IMG/VR virus record: IMGVR_UViG_3300046777_001511
Coordinates: 1 to 64,000 of that record
Strand: one strand, 5' to 3'
Length of the DNA: 64,000 bases
Source: a virus
The notes below the pieces were generated by a model. The model worked only from the letters and a program-made list of their open reading frames with translations, did not search any database and was not told the DNA's origin. Positions within the stretch are counted from its first letter, which is position 1. Every line of letters begins with the position of its first letter. The position numbers and the translations under genes are program-made. Of the stretch, positions 21,081 to 30,957 are shown piece after piece.

Positions 21081-24000
21081 TTATTTTTCTTCTTCTTCTG
21101 TTAAATCCTTCATTAGTTTTGCACCGGGAGTTACTCTAGTAAATTTATCAAAAGCTACTAAATCTCCATCGTCATGCTTCTTAGTTTTGCTCTTATATCT
21201 TTCTGCTTTAATTCCACTTTCAAAAGCATCTATAAAGTCATAAAGTAATCCTGTTCCAGCAGCACCTTGTTTAATCATAAACTTAGCCTGCTCAGGATCA
21301 AATATAAATGTTAAGTTGTTTATTGATTGTGACAGCACATCTCCCTTTTTACGTTTTCTTTCATCATCACCTGCTCCTAATGAAATAGCTAATAAACCAC
21401 CCATCATTAATGCTGACCTTAAATTCTTTCTCATGGCAACAGCAGCAGGCTTATCTGACTTCCAAAAATCAGGATCAGTAAAGTCCTTTCTTAATTGTTT
21501 GATTCCTTGATATTGAACAACCCTCCAGCTTCCGTAATGTTCTTTACCATCTCTATCAATGTATCTGTCTCCAAATCTTTGTTTCCACCAATCAGGAACC
21601 CAAGTCTTAAATTGTCCTAAAAACTTACCAAGCTCCCAATATTCAAAGTTTCTTCTATCCTTAGCAGGATACTTACCATGAACATTTGATGTTCTTGTTT
21701 TGTACGTTTCAATCTTTTCAGCCATTTTAGGATCATTTCCTTTGTAGTTGCCCTGAGAATCAAAATCGTTCCATTCAGGAGTAGAGAATTGTCCTAAGAA
21801 CATTGCACCCTGAATGTTGTGTTCGGCTAGCACCGTTAATCCCTGAGACAATGTATCGAATATTCCTTTTGCAGATACAGTAGCTTTCTCATCGTAATCA
21901 GTAGAAACTACATTGTACTTTTTAATCATGTTAAAAGCCTTTGTAGAATATTTCATTTCTCCGCCTTTTGTTGGAGTAAATAATCTTAATTGACCTCTAA
22001 CTAATGCCTTTCCTCCTAATTCTCTGAAATTATTTTGCTGACCTGCAATTAAGTTGACTAATGGAGCTTTAATGTTAAATCCTAATCTAATCATTGAAGT
22101 CATTTGCCTTAATACACGCATCATTACATTTACTTCAGGAGGTAATAAATCATCTCTTCTTTCCTGATAAACGTGCATTTTTTTCCAAGTCTGTATCCAC
22201 TTAACCAAATTAGGTTTAATCTTTCTGTCAATACCAGTAGTATTGTTAAAATGCTCTATTGATTCTACTACGGGAACTATTGGCTGCATGTACTTATTCC
22301 AAGTCATATCATCAATGTATTGCACCGCAGCAGCGTAAAAGTTTCTTGAGTAATCAAAATCAACAGGTCTTTTTAATCCAAACTTATTTACCAACTTACC
22401 TCTTTTGTCAAGCATATAATCGGCACGTAAAGCATTTATTTCGTTACCCTCTTCATCAACTCCTGTTTTTAATAAACTTTTAGCTCTCTTGTTGTAATAA
22501 ACAGATTTTGTTGCTGCCGAAGTCTTAGATATTTTACCATCCTTAGCCTCTTTTTGCAACGCTTGTTCTATTTCTCCAAATGTTTTTATAGAAGTTTTTC
22601 CTGACGAATCAGTAAACTTCATTTTAATTTGTCTTAAATTTTCGTTAGATCCTGACCATTGTTGAATTGCAGCTACTATACCGCTTGATTCAAATTGCTC
22701 TACAAAGTCCTTATCAGTTTTCATTACCTCCAAAGGACTATATCCTGCCGGAGTATCTTTTTGTAAGTCTTTGTAATCTTCTTTTAATTTTAAAGTATAT
22801 TCTAGGAATTTACCTTTTGCTTCACTTAAACTTTTTGCTTTTGCAACAGAAATATATTCTCCGTTACCTGCATCCATCCATGCAAAGAATTTATGAGCAT
22901 TACCAATAGTGAAATCTTTTGCTTTAACTCCTATGTTTTTAGCTTCCTCATCAATAACAACCTTTGCTAACTCCTGTAACTTTTTCTTTTTCTCGTTACG
23001 TTCCGTCTGCATATCATTAGCCTGCTTGTCATATAGCTTGCTCATTGACTGAACTTCCGGGAAAGCTTCGCTCATGTGAGGTAATGCCTTCATAATAACG
23101 TCTTTATTCTTTAAGTCCTCAAATTTAGCTCTTGACATATCAGCTCCAACTTTTTCTAATTCCTTAGTTTGTTGTTGTGATAATAAATAAGCTATTCTGT
23201 ACTTAACTTCGCCTAAGAATGCGTTATCGGAATTAGGATCATATTCTTTTGTTAAGTTAAATATATCCAATAATTCATCTAAACTCTTGTTATCTAAATT
23301 GCCTTCAGATATTCTTAATCTATTTATTTTATTGTAATCAAAAGAATATTTCTTAAATGCTTTCTCAAAATCTTCGTATCTTGATTTAGCTATATCATAC
23401 TTTTTCTGTATATCTTTTCTTTCGGCTAATGTTAGCTTACCTCTTAGCATGTTTTCCAATCGTGCAATCTCATTCTCAAAAGTGCTTAACTGCATACCTA
23501 CTCTTCCATAAGCCTTACTAAAAAATTCTTCTCTAGTTAACTTAGGAGTTTTTCTGTCTGCTTTTTGCTCGTATGTTTCTTCTTCTAATTCAGCCACTTC
23601 AAATTTACCAGCCAATACTTGTTTAGCTAGTTCTTTTGCTAGGTTCTTTTGAATGCCAAATAAACTTTTAATCTTATCAAAGATGTAATCTAAAAATTGC
23701 TTAAACTTACTAGCTTGTTCCTTTGATTCAAATACATCAGCACCCTCTCTACCAATGGCTTCTGCTAATACTTCTTTGCCCAAATTCTTTTCGTTCAAAT
23801 TAGGGTACCTTTTTTTAGTATCACTCCAAAGTTTAGTATCTTTTAATTGATTAATAGCAGCCTGTATTACTTTATTATCGTATCCAATAGCATCAATGAA
23901 TATATGACCTACCTCGTGAATAGGGGTATCTAATCCAGCGTAATTAGGATTAATCTTAACTACCACTTTTCCGTCTTTGTCTTTCATTACAACCCCTGCA

Positions 24001-24275
24001 AGCGGAAGCCCTTCATTGTCAACAATAGTTTCATCCTCCTCTATTATTAAATTAGGATTTGCTTTTTTAAGAGCATCGACTACTTTGTTAATCTTTTCAC
24101 GAACTTGCTCTTTACGATTTACAGCTTCTTTCAGGAATGTTTTATCTCCTTTAAGTTCATTTTTATCAACAGACTTATCAGCTACAAATTTCTGCAACAA
24201 GCCATCATGCAACATTGTTGCGAATGAAGCGAAGTCATACTCTTTGCCATTATATACAATAATACAATCAGCCAT
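21081..24275 (-). CDS. Large internal virion protein with Zn-metalloprotease domain
   Basis: 1064 residues. HEVGH at 120-124 with EVLAEAIGREG (168-178) downstream fits the HExxH plus distal-Glu zinc site of a metallopeptidase; strands before it (VVMKDKDGKVVVKINP) complete the usual fold. A long helical region (about 230-560) and a C-terminal part with FNIKAPLVNLIAGQQNNF and GKFLGQFKTWVPDWW (amphipathic, membrane-active looking) follow. Such polyvalent proteins are carried in the capsid and ejected with the DNA in crAss-like and other podoviruses. It probably cleaves host or phage proteins during entry. The start overlaps the ferritin-like gene by one base. Confidence 0.82.
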   Translation of the reverse strand: MADCIIVYNGKEYDFASFATMLHDGLLQKFVADKSVDKNELKGDKTFLKEAVNRKEQVREKINKVVDALKKANPNLIIEEDETIVDNEGLPLAGVVMKDKDGKVVVKINPNYAGLDTPIHEVGHIFIDAIGYDNKVIQAAINQLKDTKLWSDTKKRYPNLNEKNLGKEVLAEAIGREGADVFESKEQASKFKQFLDYIFDKIKSLFGIQKNLAKELAKQVLAGKFEVAELEEETYEQKADRKTPKLTREEFFSKAYGRVGMQLSTFENEIARLENMLRGKLTLAERKDIQKKYDIAKSRYEDFEKAFKKYSFDYNKINRLRISEGNLDNKSLDELLDIFNLTKEYDPNSDNAFLGEVKYRIAYLLSQQQTKELEKVGADMSRAKFEDLKNKDVIMKALPHMSEAFPEVQSMSKLYDKQANDMQTERNEKKKKLQELAKVVIDEEAKNIGVKAKDFTIGNAHKFFAWMDAGNGEYISVAKAKSLSEAKGKFLEYTLKLKEDYKDLQKDTPAGYSPLEVMKTDKDFVEQFESSGIVAAIQQWSGSNENLRQIKMKFTDSSGKTSIKTFGEIEQALQKEAKDGKISKTSAATKSVYYNKRAKSLLKTGVDEEGNEINALRADYMLDKRGKLVNKFGLKRPVDFDYSRNFYAAAVQYIDDMTWNKYMQPIVPVVESIEHFNNTTGIDRKIKPNLVKWIQTWKKMHVYQERRDDLLPPEVNVMMRVLRQMTSMIRLGFNIKAPLVNLIAGQQNNFRELGGKALVRGQLRLFTPTKGGEMKYSTKAFNMIKKYNVVSTDYDEKATVSAKGIFDTLSQGLTVLAEHNIQGAMFLGQFSTPEWNDFDSQGNYKGNDPKMAEKIETYKTRTSNVHGKYPAKDRRNFEYWELGKFLGQFKTWVPDWWKQRFGDRYIDRDGKEHYGSWRVVQYQGIKQLRKDFTDPDFWKSDKPAAVAMRKNLRSALMMGGLLAISLGAGDDERKRKKGDVLSQSINNLTFIFDPEQAKFMIKQGAAGTGLLYDFIDAFESGIKAERYKSKTKKHDDGDLVAFDKFTRVTPGAKLMKDLTEEEEK

Positions 24276-24799
24276 TATTCTCCGAATAAGTTTTCTTCAA
24301 GCATTAATAATTCAAATTTACTAGACGTATCTGTTCCTTCTAACATGTTTAACATATCAGAGTATTCTGCAACAGCAGCAGTTTGTTCGCCTCTAAAGAA
24401 TTGTAAAAAATCAAAAGTACAAACATCACCTTCTTTAAAGATTTTCATTGACGTATCTTCATAATCTTCATATAAAGCATACTCAATGTTATAAGACATT
24501 TCAATACCCTCTAATAATCCCTTGAACTCAATTTTAGGCTCATCAATAGCTGGCAATTGTGGATTAACATTCCAGTCAACTAAATATTTTTCAATCTTTT
24601 TAGCATGACTTAATTCGTTATCAGATTCAGCCTGAAAGAACTTTGCTGCCTTTACGAATCCTACGCCTTGACAATAGTTAGATAGTGCCCTATAATGATA
24701 ATAAGCAGTAAATTCGTCCTTTAATCTTGGCATCAATAAGTCCACAATTTCTTGTGGTAATTGTTTAGGTTTTTTCATGTTTATGTTATTTACGGACAA
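24275..24799 (-). CDS. Ferritin-like iron-storage protein
   Basis: 174 residues, full ferritin length, four-helix pattern. Glu29, Glu62, His65, Glu106 and Gln139 have exactly the spacing of E. coli FtnA Glu17, Glu50, His53, Glu94 and Gln127 (from memory), the ferroxidase centre. Supporting blocks: DEFTAYYHYRALSNYCQG (28-45), AESDNELSHAKKIEKYL (57-73), FDFLQFFRGEQTAAVAEY (129-146). The residue matching FtnA Glu130 is Ala142, so the second iron site may be weakened. It lies between two giant virion proteins and overlaps both, so it is a resident gene of the late operon. Whether it is packaged, cytoplasmic or a tail component is unknown. Confidence 0.85.
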   Translation of the reverse strand: MSVNNINMKKPKQLPQEIVDLLMPRLKDEFTAYYHYRALSNYCQGVGFVKAAKFFQAESDNELSHAKKIEKYLVDWNVNPQLPAIDEPKIEFKGLLEGIEMSYNIEYALYEDYEDTSMKIFKEGDVCTFDFLQFFRGEQTAAVAEYSDMLNMLEGTDTSSKFELLMLEENLFGE

Positions 24800-27700
24800 T
24801 TGCCCTTACGTTTAATAATTCCTTTTTTCTCTAATTGTTCAAAGATAGAACTTATATTGTTATCTATAAACTTCACAGACGGATTTTCTTTTAACAAGTC
24901 TTTACGTTCTTGTGTTAAATTTCTTTTTTTAGAAGCTCCCTCTGTTCCGCGTATTTTATAAAATAATTTTACGGCTTCGTCAAAGATTGATTTGACTGAT
25001 TTGGCTTTTTGGAACGGGTATTCCTCATCACCTTCTTCGCGAACAATATCTTTGCCTTCTTCAATTTCGTATTCTTTTTCGCCAGCAGCCTCTTCTATTT
25101 CTTGTTCCAAAATAGCAGCCTTAGCCATTTCGGATTCACTAATCATTTCCTCTGTAACAGGAAACTCTTCGTAAATTTCTTTGAAAGCTTTTGCATCTTC
25201 TTCTAAAAATTGGCCTTCGTCAACTTCTTTTAATGATTCTAAAAATAAATCTAATGGAATAAAGTTAGATTTTTTACCAGCATACTCTGCCTCTATATAT
25301 CCCTCACTTACAATTGTTTCCAATTGTTTTAAAAGTGCATTTGCGCCATTTGAAGGAATGTTTTGAGCTACATCGTTTATTGATGCGGACAATTGCTTAT
25401 TAGACATTCTTTTTCCATCAGCACCCATTATCTTAGGCCAAACCCATAATCCAGCATTATTAAGTTTATCAAATAAGTCAATAACAATTTTATCTCTTTG
25501 CTCTAACGGAATGTAGTCTTTTGCTTTACCTCTATTCCTGTATTCGTAACTAACAAATCTATAAGGCTTGTTTCTTTGGTTTACTATTTTAATTCCATTT
25601 CCTGTATCGCGAACCCTTACATTTTCATTGTTTAATTCGTTTACAGCTTGATTAATCCTCATTTTAAGCATTTGCCCTTCAGGCTTTCCTTTTCCTAGCC
25701 TTCCTTTTTTTAGCGAATTATATTCACTAACCATACTCAATATGCTGTTTATGGACTTTTGAAGTTCTGTAGCTTCTTTGAATTTTACTTCTTTTGGTTT
25801 TTTTTCTGCTTTTTTCTTAACAGGCTTTTCTTTAACTTCTTTTGGTTTAACTTCAGCAGGTTTAGCCTCAGCAACTTTTTCCTGAACTTGCTCCGCAGAT
25901 GTTTTGCCTGTAGGTTTTAAAATTTGTTTACGCTTAAAGTCAACTCTCTTAGACCTTACAGCGTGCTCTATTCGTATAGGTTGTCCTTTTTTAGCAACTT
26001 CATAATCTACATTAAAAGGAATTACACCTACTTTGCCAACTTCTATTCCGTATTTATTGTTTAAAATATCAGCTAATATATTTACTTGAGCAGATATTCT
26101 TTCGGCGTTTGTTGGTTTATTTTCGTATCTTTTATTTAGCAATTCTTTTGTTTCTACTCCACTTGTATTTCTTAAAGTTGCTACATCATAAACATAAAAT
26201 TTACCGTTTTCATCAACCATTATAAGATTAGGTTGTCCAGCAATTTTATTTACATCGTCAGCAATAATCAAAGGTTTAGTAATAATAGAATACCCTTTTT
26301 CTTTTGCGTATTGATTTACCTTTTGTAATTGCCTAATAATATCATTATAATCATCGCGAGATATGTTTTCTGCATAATTAGAATAAGCCTTTATAGTGCC
26401 ATTAAAAAAATCTTTTACTATTCCATTGATAATGTTACCTACGCCAAAAGCAGTTCTTTTTAAATTTTCTCTATTTTTTCCAAAATCGCCGCCAGACCTG
26501 CCGCTTACAAATGTGCTTACAGACGTATATCTTTCGCCTGTTTTTTTGTTTACATATCCTCTACCTAATTCATCTTCTACTAATTCGTAATCAGATTGGT
26601 TTTTTTCTATTTGTTGTAATTTTTCTTTAGCAACATCAGATAACTCAACAGGAACATCTACATCAATATCTTCTGTTTCAGATATTTTTTCTACAGCAAT
26701 AGTTCCTTGTGCTTTGCCTGCACGTCTAATATATCCTAAAGGAATACCTTCCTGAGTTTCAACTATAACGCCACGCCCTACATTCTTTCCCTTACTGTCT
26801 TTAACATTTTCTACTGCTCTAACGTTAACATCAACATCTCCTGATGGCAAATCTTCTTTGTTTAATAAACTTTGAGAAGCAAAAGGAACGTCTACTCCGT
26901 TAATAGTAACTCCAACAGTATTATTGGATAGTACCTTTAATTTAGCTTTATTTACTCCGCTTTTTACAGTTTCGTATGTTTGTTTAAATAGCTCGGATTC
27001 AACAATTTCTTTTTCTTCAGGAATTTCTTCATCTTCTTCTACTTCTTCTTCAAATTCAGCTTCAGGAACTAAACCTAATCCTTTTATTTCATCGGAAAGA
27101 GTAGCCGCCTCTATACCTAACTCATTAAACGCTTGAACTATATTGTCAAAATTTAATTCATTCTTTTTAGCTGTTTCATATTTAAACTCTTGGTGGCCTT
27201 CGTAACCTCCTTCTTCGTTTAATTTAATTAAATAGGAAACATCGGGAGCGCCTGTATCAGTTTTTTCACCGGTAGCAAATAACCATGTTCCACCATCTTT
27301 ATCTTGCATAGCATAAACAGGCAATTCTCTTGTTTCAGTCTTATCTTCTTCACCTTCTTTTTTTACCGTATAAGGCTCATATAAAACTCCTTTTCTAATT
27401 TGTATTCCAGATCCTTCGGGTAAATGAGGGGCTTTAAAGTCAATACTAAACGATTCGGTCACTCTATTCAATTCGGGAGTTACTCCAATAGATGAATTTA
27501 TTTGTTCTCTTGTGGTTAAATTTTTAGAATCTAATTTATCTGCATTTCCAGTATTTTTTCTAAATGTTTCTAATTTTGTTTTCCATATAGGAACTTCCAC
27601 CTTAGCTTCTTCAACAGGACTTGTTGATGTTCTAGCTTCGGCGTTAGACCAAATATCTTTTATTTGTTGATTATAATCACTTAACTCTTGCTCTTTTGTA

Positions 27701-29478
27701 GCAATTAATTGATCTTGTATTCCGCCGGGATTGTTTTGTTTTAAATTTTCAATTCCAGATTTTATATTTTCTTTTTCGTATGTTAAATCGAATATCTTTC
27801 TTCTTTCTTCATCAGTAACAGGTCTATCCTTAGTAGCTTCGTAATATTCTTTATAAGAATTAATTTTAAATATAGCTCTATCGTAATCGTCTTTTGTTAA
27901 TCTGCCTTCTTTTAAACCTGAAGTTAATTGAACTTTTAATTCATTTTCTTTTCCGTCCTTAATAGCATCGTAAGCAGTTTGAGATTGTTTGTTTTTTATA
28001 AACAACGAACCTCCCATACCCCCTATAAGTCCGCCTGCCGCAGAATTTATATATTCTGCTAATGCTTCAGGCGACCAAAACTTAGTGTTATACTTTGCTG
28101 ATTCAGGATCATCTTTCATCACTATATCGTGAATTTCTTGAGCTCCGTTTTGAATCATGTTTTGCGCAACCTCTTCGGTCACTTCACCAATAGTATTTTT
28201 AGCGTACTTAGCGTAGAAACTTGGAATTTCTTTTAAAGTTTCTTTGTAAAGATTTTCTACTGATTCTTTTGTTAATTTACCGCCAACAACTTCTACATTG
28301 TCTTTAATGATTTTATTAATCATTTCTTTTTTAGCAGTTGTAGCCGCATCGTCAAATATCTTACCTTCAATACCTATTAGAGTTTCTATTGCGCTTGCCG
28401 CTAAAGCGTAAGTTGCCGCAACAGCATATTTGCCTCTACCTTCTACTCCTGCATCTTCGGCAGCCTGTAAAGGCTCTTTAATATTCATAGCAATCCCTGC
28501 CGCAAACGTACCCGCTTTTCCTTTTAACGGTATCATTTTTCTAGTTAAAGCAAATTCTCCTAATGAAGACGCTACATTTACAACGGTATTTAAAATTTTA
28601 TCACCTGACAAATCATAAACGTCCTTAGATAAAAAATCTGAAAACTCATCTATTTTTTCAGTATCTAAAATTCCTTTTTGATATTCTTGTGTAGTTTTAA
28701 ATTTACCTTCTTCTAAAGCGCTTTTTAATAATTTATAAGTCCCTCCAGTTTTACCTGTAACTAAACCTTGAACTGTTTCGGGAATTGAAATAAACCCTTG
28801 CGCTACGGAAGGAATTATATTGTATGCCTTCTTAGCAATGTCAGCAAATCTGCTATCACCAATAGCATCATCGTCTAAACTTGAAAATACTTGAGCGCTT
28901 TTAACGTCTTTTGCTTCTGGCTTCTCATTTATAGCCAAAGGAAAGGCAATAAGTGTTCCGTCACCCTTGTCTTTCATGTAATAACTATTTTTGCCTGATG
29001 CTTGTATTTTTGAAGTTAAATCAGAAACTAATTTATCATAATTAAAATCTTTTTTTTGCTCTTCAAATATGTCAAACATATCTTTCTCGTCTGCATATAT
29101 TTTATTTCCTTTTGCGTCTTTAGTTAATATTTTTTTTTGTTCAGGCATTAAGCCTGCCATAGTAAATAAAGTTTGTGAGAAATCTGCGCCTTTTAATTCT
29201 CCTTTAATATTTTTGTCTATTAAATATTTTTTTTCTTGCTCGTTTAATCCTTCGTACTGATCTAATTCTTTTCTTAAATTTTCTGCATTTTGAATTGATT
29301 GCCTACTTATATCTTCTAATTCTTTATAGGAAGGCGTTTCAATTTTTTCAGGTTTTGATCCGCCAATTACACCTAACCTAATATCCCTTGCTATTGGATT
29401 CTCTTCTTCTTCATTCTCTTCTTTTGGGGTTACGCCATACCGTAAAGCTATTGGATTTAATGTTTCTTTTTTTGCCAT
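24790..29478 (-). CDS. Giant internal virion protein with inactive PD-(D/E)XK-like domain
   Basis: 1562 residues, among the largest genes here. Hydrophobic helices at about 318-370 and a glycine-zipper stretch AAGGLIGGMGGSLF (480-493) could insert in membranes. An acidic run (806-828) follows. Residues 974-1155 keep the layout of the phage's own nuclease at 60070 (TGERYTSVSTF, AGQPNLIMV, YDVAT) but with catalytic residues changed. A KPxEVK-rich linker (1200-1235) leads to a helical end. Likely a capsid cargo or ejection protein, as in crAss-like phages. Overlaps the ferritin-like gene by 10 bases. Confidence 0.75.
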   Translation of the reverse strand: MAKKETLNPIALRYGVTPKEENEEEENPIARDIRLGVIGGSKPEKIETPSYKELEDISRQSIQNAENLRKELDQYEGLNEQEKKYLIDKNIKGELKGADFSQTLFTMAGLMPEQKKILTKDAKGNKIYADEKDMFDIFEEQKKDFNYDKLVSDLTSKIQASGKNSYYMKDKGDGTLIAFPLAINEKPEAKDVKSAQVFSSLDDDAIGDSRFADIAKKAYNIIPSVAQGFISIPETVQGLVTGKTGGTYKLLKSALEEGKFKTTQEYQKGILDTEKIDEFSDFLSKDVYDLSGDKILNTVVNVASSLGEFALTRKMIPLKGKAGTFAAGIAMNIKEPLQAAEDAGVEGRGKYAVAATYALAASAIETLIGIEGKIFDDAATTAKKEMINKIIKDNVEVVGGKLTKESVENLYKETLKEIPSFYAKYAKNTIGEVTEEVAQNMIQNGAQEIHDIVMKDDPESAKYNTKFWSPEALAEYINSAAGGLIGGMGGSLFIKNKQSQTAYDAIKDGKENELKVQLTSGLKEGRLTKDDYDRAIFKINSYKEYYEATKDRPVTDEERRKIFDLTYEKENIKSGIENLKQNNPGGIQDQLIATKEQELSDYNQQIKDIWSNAEARTSTSPVEEAKVEVPIWKTKLETFRKNTGNADKLDSKNLTTREQINSSIGVTPELNRVTESFSIDFKAPHLPEGSGIQIRKGVLYEPYTVKKEGEEDKTETRELPVYAMQDKDGGTWLFATGEKTDTGAPDVSYLIKLNEEGGYEGHQEFKYETAKKNELNFDNIVQAFNELGIEAATLSDEIKGLGLVPEAEFEEEVEEDEEIPEEKEIVESELFKQTYETVKSGVNKAKLKVLSNNTVGVTINGVDVPFASQSLLNKEDLPSGDVDVNVRAVENVKDSKGKNVGRGVIVETQEGIPLGYIRRAGKAQGTIAVEKISETEDIDVDVPVELSDVAKEKLQQIEKNQSDYELVEDELGRGYVNKKTGERYTSVSTFVSGRSGGDFGKNRENLKRTAFGVGNIINGIVKDFFNGTIKAYSNYAENISRDDYNDIIRQLQKVNQYAKEKGYSIITKPLIIADDVNKIAGQPNLIMVDENGKFYVYDVATLRNTSGVETKELLNKRYENKPTNAERISAQVNILADILNNKYGIEVGKVGVIPFNVDYEVAKKGQPIRIEHAVRSKRVDFKRKQILKPTGKTSAEQVQEKVAEAKPAEVKPKEVKEKPVKKKAEKKPKEVKFKEATELQKSINSILSMVSEYNSLKKGRLGKGKPEGQMLKMRINQAVNELNNENVRVRDTGNGIKIVNQRNKPYRFVSYEYRNRGKAKDYIPLEQRDKIVIDLFDKLNNAGLWVWPKIMGADGKRMSNKQLSASINDVAQNIPSNGANALLKQLETIVSEGYIEAEYAGKKSNFIPLDLFLESLKEVDEGQFLEEDAKAFKEIYEEFPVTEEMISESEMAKAAILEQEIEEAAGEKEYEIEEGKDIVREEGDEEYPFQKAKSVKSIFDEAVKLFYKIRGTEGASKKRNLTQERKDLLKENPSVKFIDNNISSIFEQLEKKGIIKRKGNCP

Positions 29479-29480
29479 AA

Positions 29481-30953
29481 TTAATCTTCGGTTACAGTAG
29501 CATTATAATTATTTTTAAAATCATCTATTTGCGCATCAGTGTATCCTTTAGATTTTAATTGACTTCTACTATACACTTGTGTCGGCTGATCCGTATTAGA
29601 TTTTTCTAACGTCTGTCCGGCTCCATGATTATAAGCAGCAGCAGAAGATACGCCCGCACTGCCTGTTTGAATAGGGAAATAAACTTTAAAGTTTACATCT
29701 TTTCCTTGAAGTGATATTTGATCTTTATATTCTGGATCTATATTAGTATCATCTAACCAAAACCAATGAACAAATGGAGTATCAACAGGTTTTATCGTTT
29801 TAAACGCATCTTCAGCGGCATCTTCGTTTAATGAAACATCCGCTGACATATAATGTTGTTTTGTTTTAGGATCATAAATAACTTCAGATTTATTTGTTCT
29901 AAAATTAGAAGTAATTAAATTATTCATCGGAACGTATGTTCCTTCAGGAGTTTTAAAAAATCCGCCACCTAAATCAACAGATGGATCATCTCCGGCAATT
30001 AAAGCCCTAGCTCCTTTTGGATTTGCAGCAATTGGCCTTCCCGGATTTAAAGTCGAAACATCAACTATATTGGTATATAATCCTAAATCGTTTGCTGTTC
30101 TTGAACCATCGCTGTCACGAGGCTCTCTATCTTCTTTAACTTGATAATGAGTATCGTTATATTTTGAAGCAGGGAACCAATCTTTCATTTTATCATAAAC
30201 ATACCTGTCTATCGGTAATGGTTTTTGACCTTCAGGAACCTCGTTGCTTAAATACTTATTATATTCTTGCTGCAAAGTTCTGCTTAATTTTTGATCCGTA
30301 AGAGCAAATTGAGCTCTTCTTAATTTAGCTGCATCAGATACATATTGTTTTCTTGTTCTAACTCCACGCATATAAGAATCAGATTCAGCATCATATTCAG
30401 TAGCTTGAGCTATTTTTGCTAGTTCACCCCATGTATCAACTCTTTCTTCAGGAGGTTGGAATGTAAATAATTTTCTGTTAGCAGTAACCCCATCAGCGCT
30501 TCCTGTTTTAATGTAGTTTTGATATTCCTGCATCTTTTGTTGAAATTCAGGGGTATCTAACATAGGAGCGTTCTTAGGATCGTTCTTATAAGCATCCATT
30601 GCCTTAATATTAGAATCAACTTGCAATCCTTCCAATAAAGGCTTACTATCTTTTAATTCTCTTTTAAGGTTATTATAAGCAATTCTTTTTTCTACATTGT
30701 ATAAATAATCAGGATTCTCTCTTACGAAAGCTCCTAGTTCTTTTATTTTACCTTGAGCGTAATCTTTTATAGCAGTATTATCCCACGCGTTTATAGCATT
30801 GTTATAATCGAAATCTTCGGCCAACATCTTAGCCTTATTTTCAGCATAAATCTTAGCTTGGCGCATTTGATCCTGCTGCCTTGCTAAATCGGCTACTCTT
30901 TGGTCGAAACCAAATGATTGCGCTAAACCTCTCCGTACTCCAAACTCTGCCAT
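29481..30953 (-). CDS. Virion protein, 490 aa
   Basis: The N-terminal 120 residues are helical and charged (ARQQDQMRQAKIYAENKAKM, KRIAYNNLKRELKDSKPLLE); the rest is mixed with strands (FKVYFPIQTGSAGVSSAA). It sits 2 bases from the giant cargo gene and 4 from the next, in a run of tail and cargo genes. Probably an internal or tail-associated protein; no family recognised. Confidence 0.68.
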   Translation of the reverse strand: MAEFGVRRGLAQSFGFDQRVADLARQQDQMRQAKIYAENKAKMLAEDFDYNNAINAWDNTAIKDYAQGKIKELGAFVRENPDYLYNVEKRIAYNNLKRELKDSKPLLEGLQVDSNIKAMDAYKNDPKNAPMLDTPEFQQKMQEYQNYIKTGSADGVTANRKLFTFQPPEERVDTWGELAKIAQATEYDAESDSYMRGVRTRKQYVSDAAKLRRAQFALTDQKLSRTLQQEYNKYLSNEVPEGQKPLPIDRYVYDKMKDWFPASKYNDTHYQVKEDREPRDSDGSRTANDLGLYTNIVDVSTLNPGRPIAANPKGARALIAGDDPSVDLGGGFFKTPEGTYVPMNNLITSNFRTNKSEVIYDPKTKQHYMSADVSLNEDAAEDAFKTIKPVDTPFVHWFWLDDTNIDPEYKDQISLQGKDVNFKVYFPIQTGSAGVSSAAAYNHGAGQTLEKSNTDQPTQVYSRSQLKSKGYTDAQIDDFKNNYNATVTED

Positions 30954-30957
30954 ACTA

